In this document: positions 15,421-23,604 of the stretch, piece by piece
Layout of the letters: every line of letters starts with the position of its first letter
Position numbering within the stretch: the stretch's first letter is position 1
Assembly: GCA_016196545.1 (NCBI GenBank)
Contig: JACPXM010000050.1
Location: 1 to 36,594 of the forward strand
DNA: 36,594 nt
Reading direction: 5' to 3'
From: Candidatus Omnitrophota bacterium
GTDB taxonomy: Bacteria > Omnitrophota > Omnitrophia > Omnitrophales > Aquincolibacteriaceae
Translations under genes and position numbers: made by a program
The notes under the pieces: model-generated
Databases searched by the model: none
Told to the model about the DNA's origin: nothing
Seen by the model: the letters and a program-made list of their open reading frames with translations, nothing else

Positions 15421-15864
15421 ATGGGGTCTATTCAAAAACAATTATGGTTTAACGCACCTCTGAATAAAGTCTGGGACATCTGGGTGGATGTGGAAAAAAC
15501 ACCCGAATGGGTGGAAGGGGTTCAGGAAAGCCGGATCACGAGTGCGGTTCGAAGCGGACGTGGTCTTTCCTGGAATGAGAAATGTGAATTCGGGAAAAAG
15601 GTCATTCAAATGGATCATGAAATCACCGAATGGGAGGAAGGCAAAAAGACCGCGATTCATAGCGGGCTTCCCATGGGAGGTTCTATGGACCGAAGCGCTC
15701 AATTTAAGGCTACCGACCAGGGAACTCAAGTGGACCTCATGCTCGAATGGGATCTGGGCATGGTCGGGGCATTTTTTGATGAGGGAAAATTGCAGCATAT
15801 GATGGAAAAAAGTTTTAACGCCACCGCTGAAAAATGGAAGGCCAGAGCAGAATCACCAGCCTAA
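15421..15864 (+). CDS. SRPBCC (START-like) family protein
   Basis: A 147-residue protein with the START/Bet v1-like layout: an initial strand and helix (SIQKQLWFNAPLNKVWDIWVDVEKTPEWVEGV), long central strands and a C-terminal helix (MMEKSFNATAEKWKARAES). These helix-grip proteins bind hydrophobic ligands or act as cyclases or aromatases. No catalytic signature can be assigned. The start is 9 bp after xth, following a weak GGGAAA site. Function unknown. Confidence 0.78.
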   Translation: MGSIQKQLWFNAPLNKVWDIWVDVEKTPEWVEGVQESRITSAVRSGRGLSWNEKCEFGKKVIQMDHEITEWEEGKKTAIHSGLPMGGSMDRSAQFKATDQGTQVDLMLEWDLGMVGAFFDEGKLQHMMEKSFNATAEKWKARAESPA

Positions 15865-15911
15865 AGACTATAGACCCTGTTGATAGAAAGGAATGAGGAG
15901 GTAGGAAACCT

Positions 15912-16616
15912 ATGCCATGGCTACAATCTCAAAGCCGATTACGGCGTTCGATTCGTTTATCCCGGCTGCGTCCCCCGTCGAAGGGGAAGCAGAAATTTTT
16001 TAACTATTTTTTACCGGCCTTTGTCCTAGCACTTTTTATTTGGGGGATTGTTGCCACGGAGCTTTTGTTTCAAGCCCGGCAAAGTGCCGAAGAAAGGGCT
16101 TTGCTTATCTCCATGATTCAAACGGAGCGGGAATGGGACGCCAAGGAAATTGCGAGGCTCCGAAGTGAAAAAGAAGCTCTGGAAAATAAGCTTCGCGAGA
16201 AAAATCAAGAAATTTTTCGGGCCCGGTCCACACAAAAAAGGCTGATTTCAAGGTGGAGTTTCCTCAGAGGGAAATATACGGCTTTAAAGCGTCGTTTTAA
16301 AAACGTAGCTTTCCTGCCCAACCCCGTCCGTACCGGAGTGAAGCCGAGGCTTGGCATTTCAAACGCCCCCGAGGATTATCCCCTCGAAGGCAAAATCTTA
16401 AATGTCAATCCGGTTTATGAATTTGTCGTGATCGACCGTGGAAGTGAAAATGGCTTAAGGTTGGGAGATAAACTTTATGTGATACGCCAAGGGGCCCCGC
16501 TTAAAACAGAGCTCATCGTCGACCGGATGTACGACTATTTCAGCGCCTGCCAATGGCAAGACACTTCCCCCAATGAAACTTTACAGGTTGGGGATAAAGT
16601 CGCTCGGTTTAAATAA
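15912..16616 (+). CDS. Membrane-anchored coiled-coil protein, function unknown
   Basis: The 234-residue protein has a very basic N terminus (residues 1-30), one transmembrane helix (about 32-52), a long coiled coil (about 57-120; many Glu, Arg and Lys in heptads) and a C-terminal beta domain of about 80 residues (EGKILNVNPVYEFVVIDRGSENGLRLGDKLYVIR). The last domain resembles the small barrel seen at the end of FlgT-like and MreC-like proteins; this is a resemblance only. The basic tail predicts that the coiled coil faces the periplasm. GAGGAGG precedes the ATG. It overlaps korB tail to tail by 8 bp. Confidence 0.72.
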   Translation: MPWLQSQSRLRRSIRLSRLRPPSKGKQKFFNYFLPAFVLALFIWGIVATELLFQARQSAEERALLISMIQTEREWDAKEIARLRSEKEALENKLREKNQEIFRARSTQKRLISRWSFLRGKYTALKRRFKNVAFLPNPVRTGVKPRLGISNAPEDYPLEGKILNVNPVYEFVVIDRGSENGLRLGDKLYVIRQGAPLKTELIVDRMYDYFSACQWQDTSPNETLQVGDKVARFK

Positions 16617-17469
16617 ACTCAGCGCAGAGTTTCTGGGTTTGCTCGGAAGTAATTCCCAGTTTGTGGCTCATCAAAGGTTCCGCAAGGGTGTCTTCTTCCG
16701 TTTCTTCGTAGCAGGACCTTACCTTTTGATAAAAAATTCCGGTGGTAATCACATCCTCACGGGAGGCCTGTTTCCAGGCTGCCGCCAGATCCGTCGTGTC
16801 ATGACCTTCTTGATTGATGTCTTTAACATTATCCTTGAAGTACTGATGCGTATTGATAAGGTTGAAGGTCACGCAAGGGCTAAAAGTATCCACAAGGGCA
16901 AAGCCCTGATGTTTGATCGCAGCTTGAATGATTTCGACCAATCGTTTTGTATGTCCCGTATAGGCCCTGGCCACAAAGCCGCAACCCGAACCTAAAGCCA
17001 GCGTGAGAGGATTCAACGGAACTTCAGGATTGCCGAAGGGAGTCGATTTGGTTTTCATGCCGAATCCGCTTGTGGGGGAAGTCTGACCTGTGGTTAAACC
17101 ATAGATGGAGTTATTCATGACCAGATACGTCATATCCACGTTGCGACGCATTGCATGCACCAAATGTCCAACGCCGATTCCATACCCATCCCCATCACCG
17201 CCCACGGCGACGATATTCATTTTGTGATTGGAAAGTTTAAAGCCCTGAGCAATGGGGAGCGCGCGGCCGTGAAGCGTGTGCATGCCGTAGGTGTTGATAA
17301 ATCCGGGCAAATTCGAGGAACAGCCGATCCCGGATACCGTCATCACCTCGTGCGGATTAAGGCCCAGTCCGGCGAAGGCCATTTTCATGGCCGCAAGAAG
17401 ACCGAAATCCCCGCAGCCCGGACACCAGTCCGGATGAGTTGCCGAATTGAAATCTTTCATTTCAGACAT
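16609..17469 (-). CDS. korB: 2-oxoacid:ferredoxin oxidoreductase, beta subunit
   Basis: ThDP-binding half of a 2-oxoglutarate (or related 2-oxoacid) ferredoxin oxidoreductase. The 286-residue protein has the CPGCGDFG segment near residues 16-23, GIGCSS near 48-53, the ThDP-Mg motif GDGDGYGIG and the NNSIYGLTTGQTSPT segment. The substrate cannot be told from sequence alone; 2-oxoglutarate is the usual assignment for two-subunit enzymes with this gene order. It overlaps korA by 8 bp (alpha first, beta second). No delta ferredoxin subunit or gamma gene is separate, since gamma is fused to korA. Confidence 0.9.
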   Translation of the reverse strand: MSEMKDFNSATHPDWCPGCGDFGLLAAMKMAFAGLGLNPHEVMTVSGIGCSSNLPGFINTYGMHTLHGRALPIAQGFKLSNHKMNIVAVGGDGDGYGIGVGHLVHAMRRNVDMTYLVMNNSIYGLTTGQTSPTSGFGMKTKSTPFGNPEVPLNPLTLALGSGCGFVARAYTGHTKRLVEIIQAAIKHQGFALVDTFSPCVTFNLINTHQYFKDNVKDINQEGHDTTDLAAAWKQASREDVITTGIFYQKVRSCYEETEEDTLAEPLMSHKLGITSEQTQKLCAEFI

Positions 17470-19219
17470 AAGCCAGCTCCTTTTTCACTCGATTGAAAAT
17501 ATCTTCACCCGTGAAAGGTTCTCCGTCAAAGCGATTGACCATGCGTTTGACATCAAAGCCCGTTTCCGCACGCAAAAGGCGGGTAAATTGCGAGGAAAAA
17601 TTATTTTCCACGGCGACAATTTCTTTGCACGATTCAAGCATTTCACGAACGGCCTCATTCGGAAGCGGATAAACATCGGTGAAATGAATATGATTGGTTT
17701 CAATGCCTTCCTGGCGGAGATATTCGCATGCCTCTTCAATCGCATCGTAAGTAGAGCCCCAACCCAGAAGGGTTAATTCGGCGTTTTTGGGACCCGTAAG
17801 CGTTGGAAGTTTTATATCTTCGCGCCGGGCCATGTCTAGCTTTTTCATTCGTTTAGGATGCATTTTGTTGCGGATATCCAGAGATTCCGGCAAGCCCGCC
17901 AAAACGTCTGAAATCACATTGCCCACTTCATCGTGTTCATCGCTTGGAGAGCAATACATCCCCTTCGGAGCTCCGGGCACAAGGCGAGGGGAAACGCCAT
18001 CTTCGGTGATTAGAAAGCGTTTGTAACCGCCTTCGGTGTGATCGATTAGTTTTCCGCGCTCGATGGGAAGCAGGCGCTCAAAGGCATCACAGGTTTGAAA
18101 ATGTTCGGAGAGGAAAAGGTCCGAAAGAATAAGCACGGGCGTCTGATATTTTTCGGCTAGGTTAAGGGCCCGTCCTGCCGTATAAAAGGCATCTTCGGTG
18201 TCTTTGGGAGCAAGGACAATGCGCGGGAAATCTCCCTGGGAGGCACCGATAATCATATTCAAATCGCCCTGTTCCTGTTTGGTCGGAATTCCGGTGGAAG
18301 GACCGCCGCGCTGCACATTGATAATCACAATGGGTTCTTCCATCATTCCCGCCAGACCCACGCCTTCCACCATCAAGGAAAAACCGCCGCCGGATGTGGC
18401 TGTAGCCGTTCTTACTCCTGCATGAGCGGCGCCGATAATAAAATTCACCGCAGCAATTTCGTCCTCCGTTTGTTTGATCACAAGTTTATGAGACCTTGCC
18501 TTGGTGGCGAGATAATGAAGAACACCCGTTGAAGGGGACATCGGATAGGCGGCATAGAATTTTAGACCGTGTGCCAGAAGACCCATGCCGAAGGCATGAT
18601 TGCCGGTAAGGAACATGCGGCGTTTGCCATCCCCTTTAAGATGCACCTCCATTGGCTTCGCATTTTTTTTGACCCAGTCAATACCGCCTTGAAAAACCCG
18701 GTTGTTGAGGGCGATTACCTGCTCCCCCTTTTTTTTGAAACGGTCGCGGATAAATTCCAAACCGATATTGGCATCGAGCCCCAAAAGTCCGACCACACAT
18801 CCAATAAGAAAGGTATTCGCCATCACGGCTTCCACGCCTGCTTCGGTGAAGATTTCCTTAAAAGGAATTCCGTAGCAAGTAACGTCGTCGCGCATTTTGG
18901 AGAGATCTTCCTGAATTTGAGAGGAATTGTAAAAAACAACGCCGCCCTTTTTCATCATAGGGATATGGAGGGCAGGACTTGTGCGGTTTAAAAGAATGGC
19001 CACTTCGGGTGCTTCCCCATGGCTTAGGGTTTTACGGGAGCCTACATTTAACTGGAGCCATACATGCCCCCCCCGAATGGCGGATTGATAGGCGTTATAG
19101 GCCATGACGTGCAGGCCGCTTCGGGCGCAAATGCGTCCAAACACCTCTCCGGCGGAGGCAATGCCATCACCGGCTGCACCCGCAATTCGCACGATAATAT
19201 TATCTTTAACTTGATTCAT
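17462..19219 (-). CDS. korA: 2-oxoacid:ferredoxin oxidoreductase, fused gamma-alpha subunit
   Basis: The 585-residue protein joins a gamma domain (about residues 1-185; RIAGAAGDGIASAGEVFGRI) to an alpha (pyrimidine-binding plus domain II) region that contains FYAAYPMSPSTGVLHYLA, EDEIAAVNFIIGAAHAG and ATSGGGF. With KorB it oxidises a 2-oxoacid to an acyl-CoA and reduces ferredoxin, in the cytosol. I chose the ATG at 19219 (MNQVKDNIIVRIAG), 10 nt after AAGGA. A longer in-frame reading up to 19306 has a non-conserved, unlikely N-terminal tail and would cover the promoter. Low-potential ferredoxin chemistry fits an anaerobic lifestyle. Confidence 0.92.
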   Translation of the reverse strand: MNQVKDNIIVRIAGAAGDGIASAGEVFGRICARSGLHVMAYNAYQSAIRGGHVWLQLNVGSRKTLSHGEAPEVAILLNRTSPALHIPMMKKGGVVFYNSSQIQEDLSKMRDDVTCYGIPFKEIFTEAGVEAVMANTFLIGCVVGLLGLDANIGLEFIRDRFKKKGEQVIALNNRVFQGGIDWVKKNAKPMEVHLKGDGKRRMFLTGNHAFGMGLLAHGLKFYAAYPMSPSTGVLHYLATKARSHKLVIKQTEDEIAAVNFIIGAAHAGVRTATATSGGGFSLMVEGVGLAGMMEEPIVIINVQRGGPSTGIPTKQEQGDLNMIIGASQGDFPRIVLAPKDTEDAFYTAGRALNLAEKYQTPVLILSDLFLSEHFQTCDAFERLLPIERGKLIDHTEGGYKRFLITEDGVSPRLVPGAPKGMYCSPSDEHDEVGNVISDVLAGLPESLDIRNKMHPKRMKKLDMARREDIKLPTLTGPKNAELTLLGWGSTYDAIEEACEYLRQEGIETNHIHFTDVYPLPNEAVREMLESCKEIVAVENNFSSQFTRLLRAETGFDVKRMVNRFDGEPFTGEDIFNRVKKELAYV

Positions 19220-19258
19220 GATTACGTTTTCCTTTCTTTTTTTCTTAATCGGGCTCAC

Positions 19259-19286
19259 AGTATAAGCAATTTCCTTTAAATGTCCA
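19259..19286 (-). promoter_or_regulatory. Predicted sigma-70 promoter of korAB
   Basis: On the minus strand TGGACA (complement of 19281-19286) and TATACT (complement of 19259-19264) are separated by 16 bp. Transcription would start near 19252, giving a leader of roughly 33 nt that includes the AAGGA site of korA. Confidence 0.45.
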
Positions 19287-19407
19287 CTTTGATAGAAACC
19301 TTCCAATCACCCTAGAGGAATTTGAATCAGAGGATAGGATATCCGCCGCTAATTTAAAGTGCGTATATTAGCATGTCATGTGACGGATGACAAGATGGTT
19401 CAAGAAA

Positions 19408-20694
19408 TCAGGCTGCCTGCGCCTTTGAATCACAGGGTTCAACTTTAGAGTATGTTTCCAGAAGGTTTTGCTTTTCAAAGGAATTTAAATGACCGCAAAC
19501 CTCATTGAGGCTCAAGAGATGCCGTAAATCCTCCAGCCCCAGTGTAAATTTTTGACTAGGGTCCTGGGAGGCGGTTTTGGATAAAAAATAAAATCGGTAG
19601 AGATCGTAATTTTCTCGTGAAACTTTTTGCCGGGCTTCTTCGATATTGCATCGCATTAAAACCGCCGGCGCGTTATTGACATAGGAATATTGGCGCACCT
19701 CGCCTATCGGATAAAAGTAAAGGTGACGGTAGATCGCGACATGATTGGGATTGACCGTAATCGCAAGGTCATCAAGGCCGAGGGCACGGGCCGCCAAGAA
19801 CATTTCCCGGAAAAGCTGAAAAAGGAACTTCATTTTAGAGACATTCCCAAGAACAAAACGCCCATTTTTAAAAATAGCCTTGTTGGTGGCCAGCATGCCC
19901 ACCTCTCCTATTTTTCTTCCTTGATTTCTTAAGGAATTAAGCTCGTCGGAAAAGATTTTATCGGCCGGGAGTCCATGGGAAGTGTGATCCGGAATGAGGG
20001 AAATCGTGCCGCCGATTTGGCCGGTTTTATTTTTTGCGATAAAAGTCCAGGCATAGGGCAAGAGACAATGAAAATTGAAAAATGTCTTAGGATGATTGGC
20101 GGCGATGTAGCCACGCTTTAAGTATTCCTGATAAACCAGGCTAAAGCCGCGTTGAAGGTCCTGAAAGTTTTTTACCGGATAAAAATCCCACTGCCCGATT
20201 TTTCGCGTGAAGAAAAAAGTAATCAAGCGATCTTTTATCGAATTTCTTCTTTCAAGAAACTTGGCTAATTCCATGGCGCTCCAACGCGCTATTAAAGAGC
20301 GCGCTTCGTGATTTGTAAACAAAAATTCACAACCTAGTTGATAGTAGGCATGGCCCTTTTTTTCTTTTTGGGTTTTGAGCAGTGCACCATGCCGAATAAC
20401 GGCATTGAGTTGCAGATCCTTAAGGAAATTTGGTTTTTTGAAAATGATCCGGATGCAGTCTCCCTTGATAAAGGGTTTTTCAAGCGGACAAGTGAAGCGA
20501 AAGCCCGAAGCGCTCATTTCGGGAATCCGAATGGCCGCGGCAATGGGCTGAGGTTCAATGGAGAAATTGGGACCATGTCGATAAACTAAAAGATCCACAT
20601 TCGGAAAGAAAATCCGGTTGGAGAGACGCCGGGAATGGGTGTTTTCGCGCAATAAGCGCACAATAGGCCTTACTAAATTACTCGCATTTATCAT
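19408..20694 (-). CDS. PilZ-like domain plus FeeM-like N-acyltransferase, paralog A
   Basis: The 428-residue protein has an N-terminal PilZ-like region (about residues 20-150; RRLSNR followed by a degenerate DxSxxG read as EMSASG) and a C-terminal GNAT-fold acyltransferase region (about 165-360). Hallmarks of the latter are YLKRGYI, GGTISLIPD and GRKIGEVGMLA. I recognise this part as similar to N-acyl amino acid synthases (FeeM type), which move an acyl chain from acyl-ACP to an amino acid. Cyclic di-GMP control is suggested by PilZ, but the key aspartate is Glu. It is a clear paralog of the divergent gene at 20944. Confidence 0.72.
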   Translation of the reverse strand: MINASNLVRPIVRLLRENTHSRRLSNRIFFPNVDLLVYRHGPNFSIEPQPIAAAIRIPEMSASGFRFTCPLEKPFIKGDCIRIIFKKPNFLKDLQLNAVIRHGALLKTQKEKKGHAYYQLGCEFLFTNHEARSLIARWSAMELAKFLERRNSIKDRLITFFFTRKIGQWDFYPVKNFQDLQRGFSLVYQEYLKRGYIAANHPKTFFNFHCLLPYAWTFIAKNKTGQIGGTISLIPDHTSHGLPADKIFSDELNSLRNQGRKIGEVGMLATNKAIFKNGRFVLGNVSKMKFLFQLFREMFLAARALGLDDLAITVNPNHVAIYRHLYFYPIGEVRQYSYVNNAPAVLMRCNIEEARQKVSRENYDLYRFYFLSKTASQDPSQKFTLGLEDLRHLLSLNEVCGHLNSFEKQNLLETYSKVEPCDSKAQAA

Positions 20695-20943
20695 AGCTAA
20701 TTGCCGTATTCTCCCTACTTTTTTAATAAATTAAAGAACTTTTTTAAAAACATATTAATATTACTAGCGTAACTATAACCGTGGAAATGGGTTATTTCAA
20801 GTTGCCTGAGCTAAAAAGATATAGTAACTTATTGCAATTTCTATAGTTATGGCTGGGTATTATTGAAAAAACATGTTTCATAGATTAGTTTTTAAGTTAG
20901 TTATATTAGTTAAGATAGATTAGATGTTTTAGGGGAGTGTTCC
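20695..20943. promoter_or_regulatory. AT-rich divergent promoter region with repeated motifs
   Basis: This 249-bp gap separates two divergent paralogs. It holds an inverted repeat TAACTATA (20770-20777) / TATAGTTA (20842-20849), three TTAGTT copies (20885, 20897, 20906) and two exact TAGATTAG copies (20881-20888 and 20916-20923). Much higher AT than the flanks fits promoter DNA. Candidate -35 boxes exist (TTGCAA at about 20832, TTGAAA at about 20863), but no pair is convincing. The repeats are plausible operator sites for shared control. Confidence 0.5.
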
Positions 20944-22224
20944 ATGATACGAAGGCTCTTGGGAAGGTCCAATTGGGAATCGGGGATAGCCGTGATGGAA
21001 GACAATGTCCTGGGAAATCGGGTCATGGCCTTCCGGTTTCCGATTGAAGAGGATAGTGTCAAAGAGGGCGCTGATTCAATGATTTCCTTTAGCCTTCCTG
21101 TGAAGTACAGAAAAAAATCCGGAAGCGTTCTTCGGAACATCGATTCTCATATTGAAGCCTCCCGCAACGGCGTGCGTTTGGCTGTGAATAAACCCCTGGC
21201 AGTGGGGACGCGCATTGAATTGAATCTCAAGCTTCCAAAAATCCATCACAGCATGCATTTAATCGGCGTGGTGGTTTGGCTGCAATCTTCCCTAAATCAC
21301 CTCGCGAGTTACGAATGCGGTGTGGTTTTTGATAATTTGAGGAAGGTCTCCCATAAAGACAAATTGATAGGACTTTTTGCCGACCGTCTTTGTCACTATG
21401 CGATTCAGAAGACAAAAAATTTTATCTGCCGGCCCGCCGAGAGCTGGTACGAAATTTCTCAAGCCTTCCGCCTCATTTACCGGCAATATTTAATGCGTGG
21501 TTATTGCAGGCCCAATCCTACCGAAATGCATTACAATTATTTTTGCATGTTGCCTCAATCACGGGCCTTCATTGTGGAAAGTGATAAAAAAATTCTTGGC
21601 ACGATCAGTCTCATTCCGGATTCTCCCTGCGGACTTCCGATGGAATCTCTTTTTCCGATGGAGATATCGAAGTTACGTGCCCCCGGCCGCAAACTGGCCG
21701 AAGTCGGATTTCTGGCCCTGGATCTTGACCGGTTTGGGAAAAAAAGGTTTTCCCTGACGGATTTCCGCAAACTCTCCTGCACGTTTCAACTCTTTAAAAT
21801 CATGTTTGATTATGCGCGTCAGATGGGTGTGACCGATCTTGTCATTGCGATGCATCCTAAGCATAAAGAGCTGTATGAATACCTGACGTTTGAGACCCTC
21901 GGCCCCGTCAAATCTTATGAAGGGGCTTGCGGAAATCCAGCATTGCCGATGCGCATGAATATTCCTCAGGCGGAAGAACACACGGCGACCCATCACGGAA
22001 AGGGGATGTATTTCTTGAAGGACAGAATTCCGAAAGAAATTCTGAGCCGCCATTTTTGCTGGACCGCCCAAGACATTTACGATTTAACCCTCAAATTTCA
22101 GCCCCTTTGGGAAGACATTCCCCAAAACGCCAAAGATTATTTGAAATTTTGCTATCCCAGCCTTCAATTTTCTAATGCCCTCTCGACGGAACCTCACAAA
22201 GAATCTTCCTTTCAAAACTTTTAG
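20944..22224 (+). CDS. PilZ-like domain plus FeeM-like N-acyltransferase, paralog B
   Basis: A 426-residue paralog of the divergent gene at 19408. An N-terminal PilZ-like region (about residues 35-150) has the degenerate switch motif IEASRNGVRL, again with Glu at the aspartate position. The acyltransferase region (about 160-350) shares IYRQYLMRGYC, ILGTISLIPD, GRKLAEVGFLALD and a C-terminal MHPKHKELYEYL segment with its partner. The family match is to N-acyl amino acid synthases, which use acyl-ACP; an ACP gene lies 1.1 kb downstream. The GGGGAG site precedes the ATG. Product and acceptor are unknown. Confidence 0.72.
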   Translation: MIRRLLGRSNWESGIAVMEDNVLGNRVMAFRFPIEEDSVKEGADSMISFSLPVKYRKKSGSVLRNIDSHIEASRNGVRLAVNKPLAVGTRIELNLKLPKIHHSMHLIGVVVWLQSSLNHLASYECGVVFDNLRKVSHKDKLIGLFADRLCHYAIQKTKNFICRPAESWYEISQAFRLIYRQYLMRGYCRPNPTEMHYNYFCMLPQSRAFIVESDKKILGTISLIPDSPCGLPMESLFPMEISKLRAPGRKLAEVGFLALDLDRFGKKRFSLTDFRKLSCTFQLFKIMFDYARQMGVTDLVIAMHPKHKELYEYLTFETLGPVKSYEGACGNPALPMRMNIPQAEEHTATHHGKGMYFLKDRIPKEILSRHFCWTAQDIYDLTLKFQPLWEDIPQNAKDYLKFCYPSLQFSNALSTEPHKESSFQNF

Positions 22225-22313
22225 ACTACGGGTGCCTACCCATTCATGCAGTCACACCCTCCCCACACCCGTTGTGAAAAAGCTTTTACACACCGGGTGT
22301 GGGGTTAGACTAC
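22221..22313. repeat. GC-rich intergenic hairpin flanked by 9-bp direct repeats
   Basis: CCCCACACCCG (22261-22271) pairs perfectly with CGGGTGTGGGG (22294-22304), and the loop itself can pair (TGTGAAAA with TTTTACACA). TTAGACTAC occurs at 22221-22229 and again at 22305-22313, like a target-site duplication around a 75-bp insert. There is no T-tract, so it is a poor intrinsic terminator. Confidence 0.5.
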
Positions 22314-22320
22314 CTTTCGC

Positions 22321-22348
22321 TTGACAAGCCAAGTAAATGTCCTAGGAT
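22321..22348 (+). promoter_or_regulatory. Predicted promoter of mqnD-like gene, possibly leaderless
   Basis: TTGACA (22321-22326) and TAGGAT (22343-22348) are 16 bp apart. The expected start point is about 22355, only 2 nt before the ATG at 22357, and no ribosome binding site precedes that ATG. Together these suggest a leaderless mRNA. Confidence 0.45.
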
Positions 22349-22356
22349 AGGCCGCC

Positions 22357-23205
22357 ATGCCTGCCCCACCTTCGGTTAAAAATATTCGTGTGGGTCACAG
22401 TCCCGATCCCGACGATGCGTTCATGTTTTATGCCCTTGCTAAGCAGAAAATTCCGATGCAGGGTTTTCAAGTGGAGCATGTGATAGAAGATATTGAAACC
22501 TTGAATCAAAGGGCGCTAAGGGGAGAGCTTGAGGTGACGGCGGTTTCCTGCCACGCCTACGCGTATCTGGCGGAGTCATACGTTATTCTTCGAAGCGGCG
22601 CCAGTGTGGGGGACAATTACGGACCGATTCTCATCGGCCGCGGAGAAGAAAAAATAACTTCTCTCAAGGGAAAAAAAATTGCGATTCCCGGAAAACTCAC
22701 GACGGCCTATCTCGCATTGCAGCTTTACGACGCCGATTTTGAGCCCCTCTTTATTCCCTTCGACAAAATCTTAGATGCCGTTTTGAGCGGGGAAGCGGAT
22801 TTGGGACTTGTGATTCATGAAGGACAAATCACTTATCAAGAAAAAGGCCTTTCAAAACTCATGGATCTTGGCCAGTGGTGGCAGGAAAAAACAAAACTTC
22901 CTCTGCCTTTAGGGATTGACATTATCCGCCGCGATCTTGGAAAAGATTCAATCGAAGCTTTCGCAAAGCTCTTAAAGCAGAGTATTGTTTATGCGCTTCA
23001 ACATCGCAGCGAAGCCCTGGATTATGCGCTCGAGTATGGCCGCGGGCTTTCCAAGCCTCTTGGGGACCAATTTGTCGGGATGTATGTCAATGACTATACC
23101 GTAGATTTAGGCCTCAAAGGTGAAAGGGGCCTTGCCCGACTGCTTGATGCTGCCTATGACAAGGGGCTACTCCCGAAGCGCATTTTGCTTGAATTCGTTG
23201 GATAA
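22357..23205 (+). CDS. mqnD: MqnD-like protein (1,4-dihydroxy-6-naphthoate synthase family)
   Basis: The family acts in the futalosine route to menaquinone, where MqnD cleaves cyclic dehypoxanthinyl futalosine to 1,4-dihydroxy-6-naphthoate. The 282-residue protein has the periplasmic-binding-protein-like fold with SPDPDDAFMFYAL at residues 15-27, EDIETLN near 44-50, LRSGASVG near 78-85 and VIHEGQITY with His154 in the place of the proposed catalytic histidine. MqnA is a close relative, so MqnA/MqnD confusion is possible; length and the ETLN and IHEGQ motifs favour MqnD. No other mqn gene is in the window. Confidence 0.8.
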   Translation: MPAPPSVKNIRVGHSPDPDDAFMFYALAKQKIPMQGFQVEHVIEDIETLNQRALRGELEVTAVSCHAYAYLAESYVILRSGASVGDNYGPILIGRGEEKITSLKGKKIAIPGKLTTAYLALQLYDADFEPLFIPFDKILDAVLSGEADLGLVIHEGQITYQEKGLSKLMDLGQWWQEKTKLPLPLGIDIIRRDLGKDSIEAFAKLLKQSIVYALQHRSEALDYALEYGRGLSKPLGDQFVGMYVNDYTVDLGLKGERGLARLLDAAYDKGLLPKRILLEFVG

Positions 23206-23310
23206 TCCTTTTCCTCTTTTCTCCCCAACCTGCCAAAATTGGGTTCTACAATTCTTCTCGTATTGAGCCGATAACTCTTACATCCCTTTCGATCAAAATA
23301 AGGAGGCTTC

Positions 23311-23604
23311 GTGGAAGAGATAACGGCCATCATTTTTGAGGCGATCAATCAAATTAACCGTCAATTGGATATAGACAAGCAGCTTGTCAAATCCGAGGCT
23401 GCGGTCCTTTACGGACCTTCGGGAAAGCTCGATTCAATCGGGTTTGTGATGCTGATTGTCAATATCGAACAGAGGCTAAAAAAAAAGTATAAAAAAGCGA
23501 TTACCTTGACGAATGAAAAAGCGATGTCGCAAAAAAATAGCCCCTTTCTGAGCGTTCGAAGCCTTACCCTCTATATTCAAAAACTTCTCGCGGAGAAAAG
23601 ATGA
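23311..23604 (+). CDS. Acyl carrier protein-like protein
   Basis: A 97-residue helical protein with the carrier-protein motif KLDSIGFVML at about residues 39-48. Ser42 is the probable phosphopantetheine attachment site (classical motif DSL). It is longer than housekeeping AcpP and has an unusual Lys-rich segment after the motif (RLKKKYKKA). The start is GTG at 23311, 6-7 nt after a strong AAGGAGG. It overlaps the SDR gene by 4 bp and leads an eight-gene operon, so it probably carries the acyl intermediate on which the SDR and the ligase act. Confidence 0.75.
   Translation: MEEITAIIFEAINQINRQLDIDKQLVKSEAAVLYGPSGKLDSIGFVMLIVNIEQRLKKKYKKAITLTNEKAMSQKNSPFLSVRSLTLYIQKLLAEKR

Noticed and set aside
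19220-19306. N-terminal extension of korA
   Set aside because: The added residues are not conserved and the region holds the predicted promoter; the ATG at 19219 has its own ribosome binding site.
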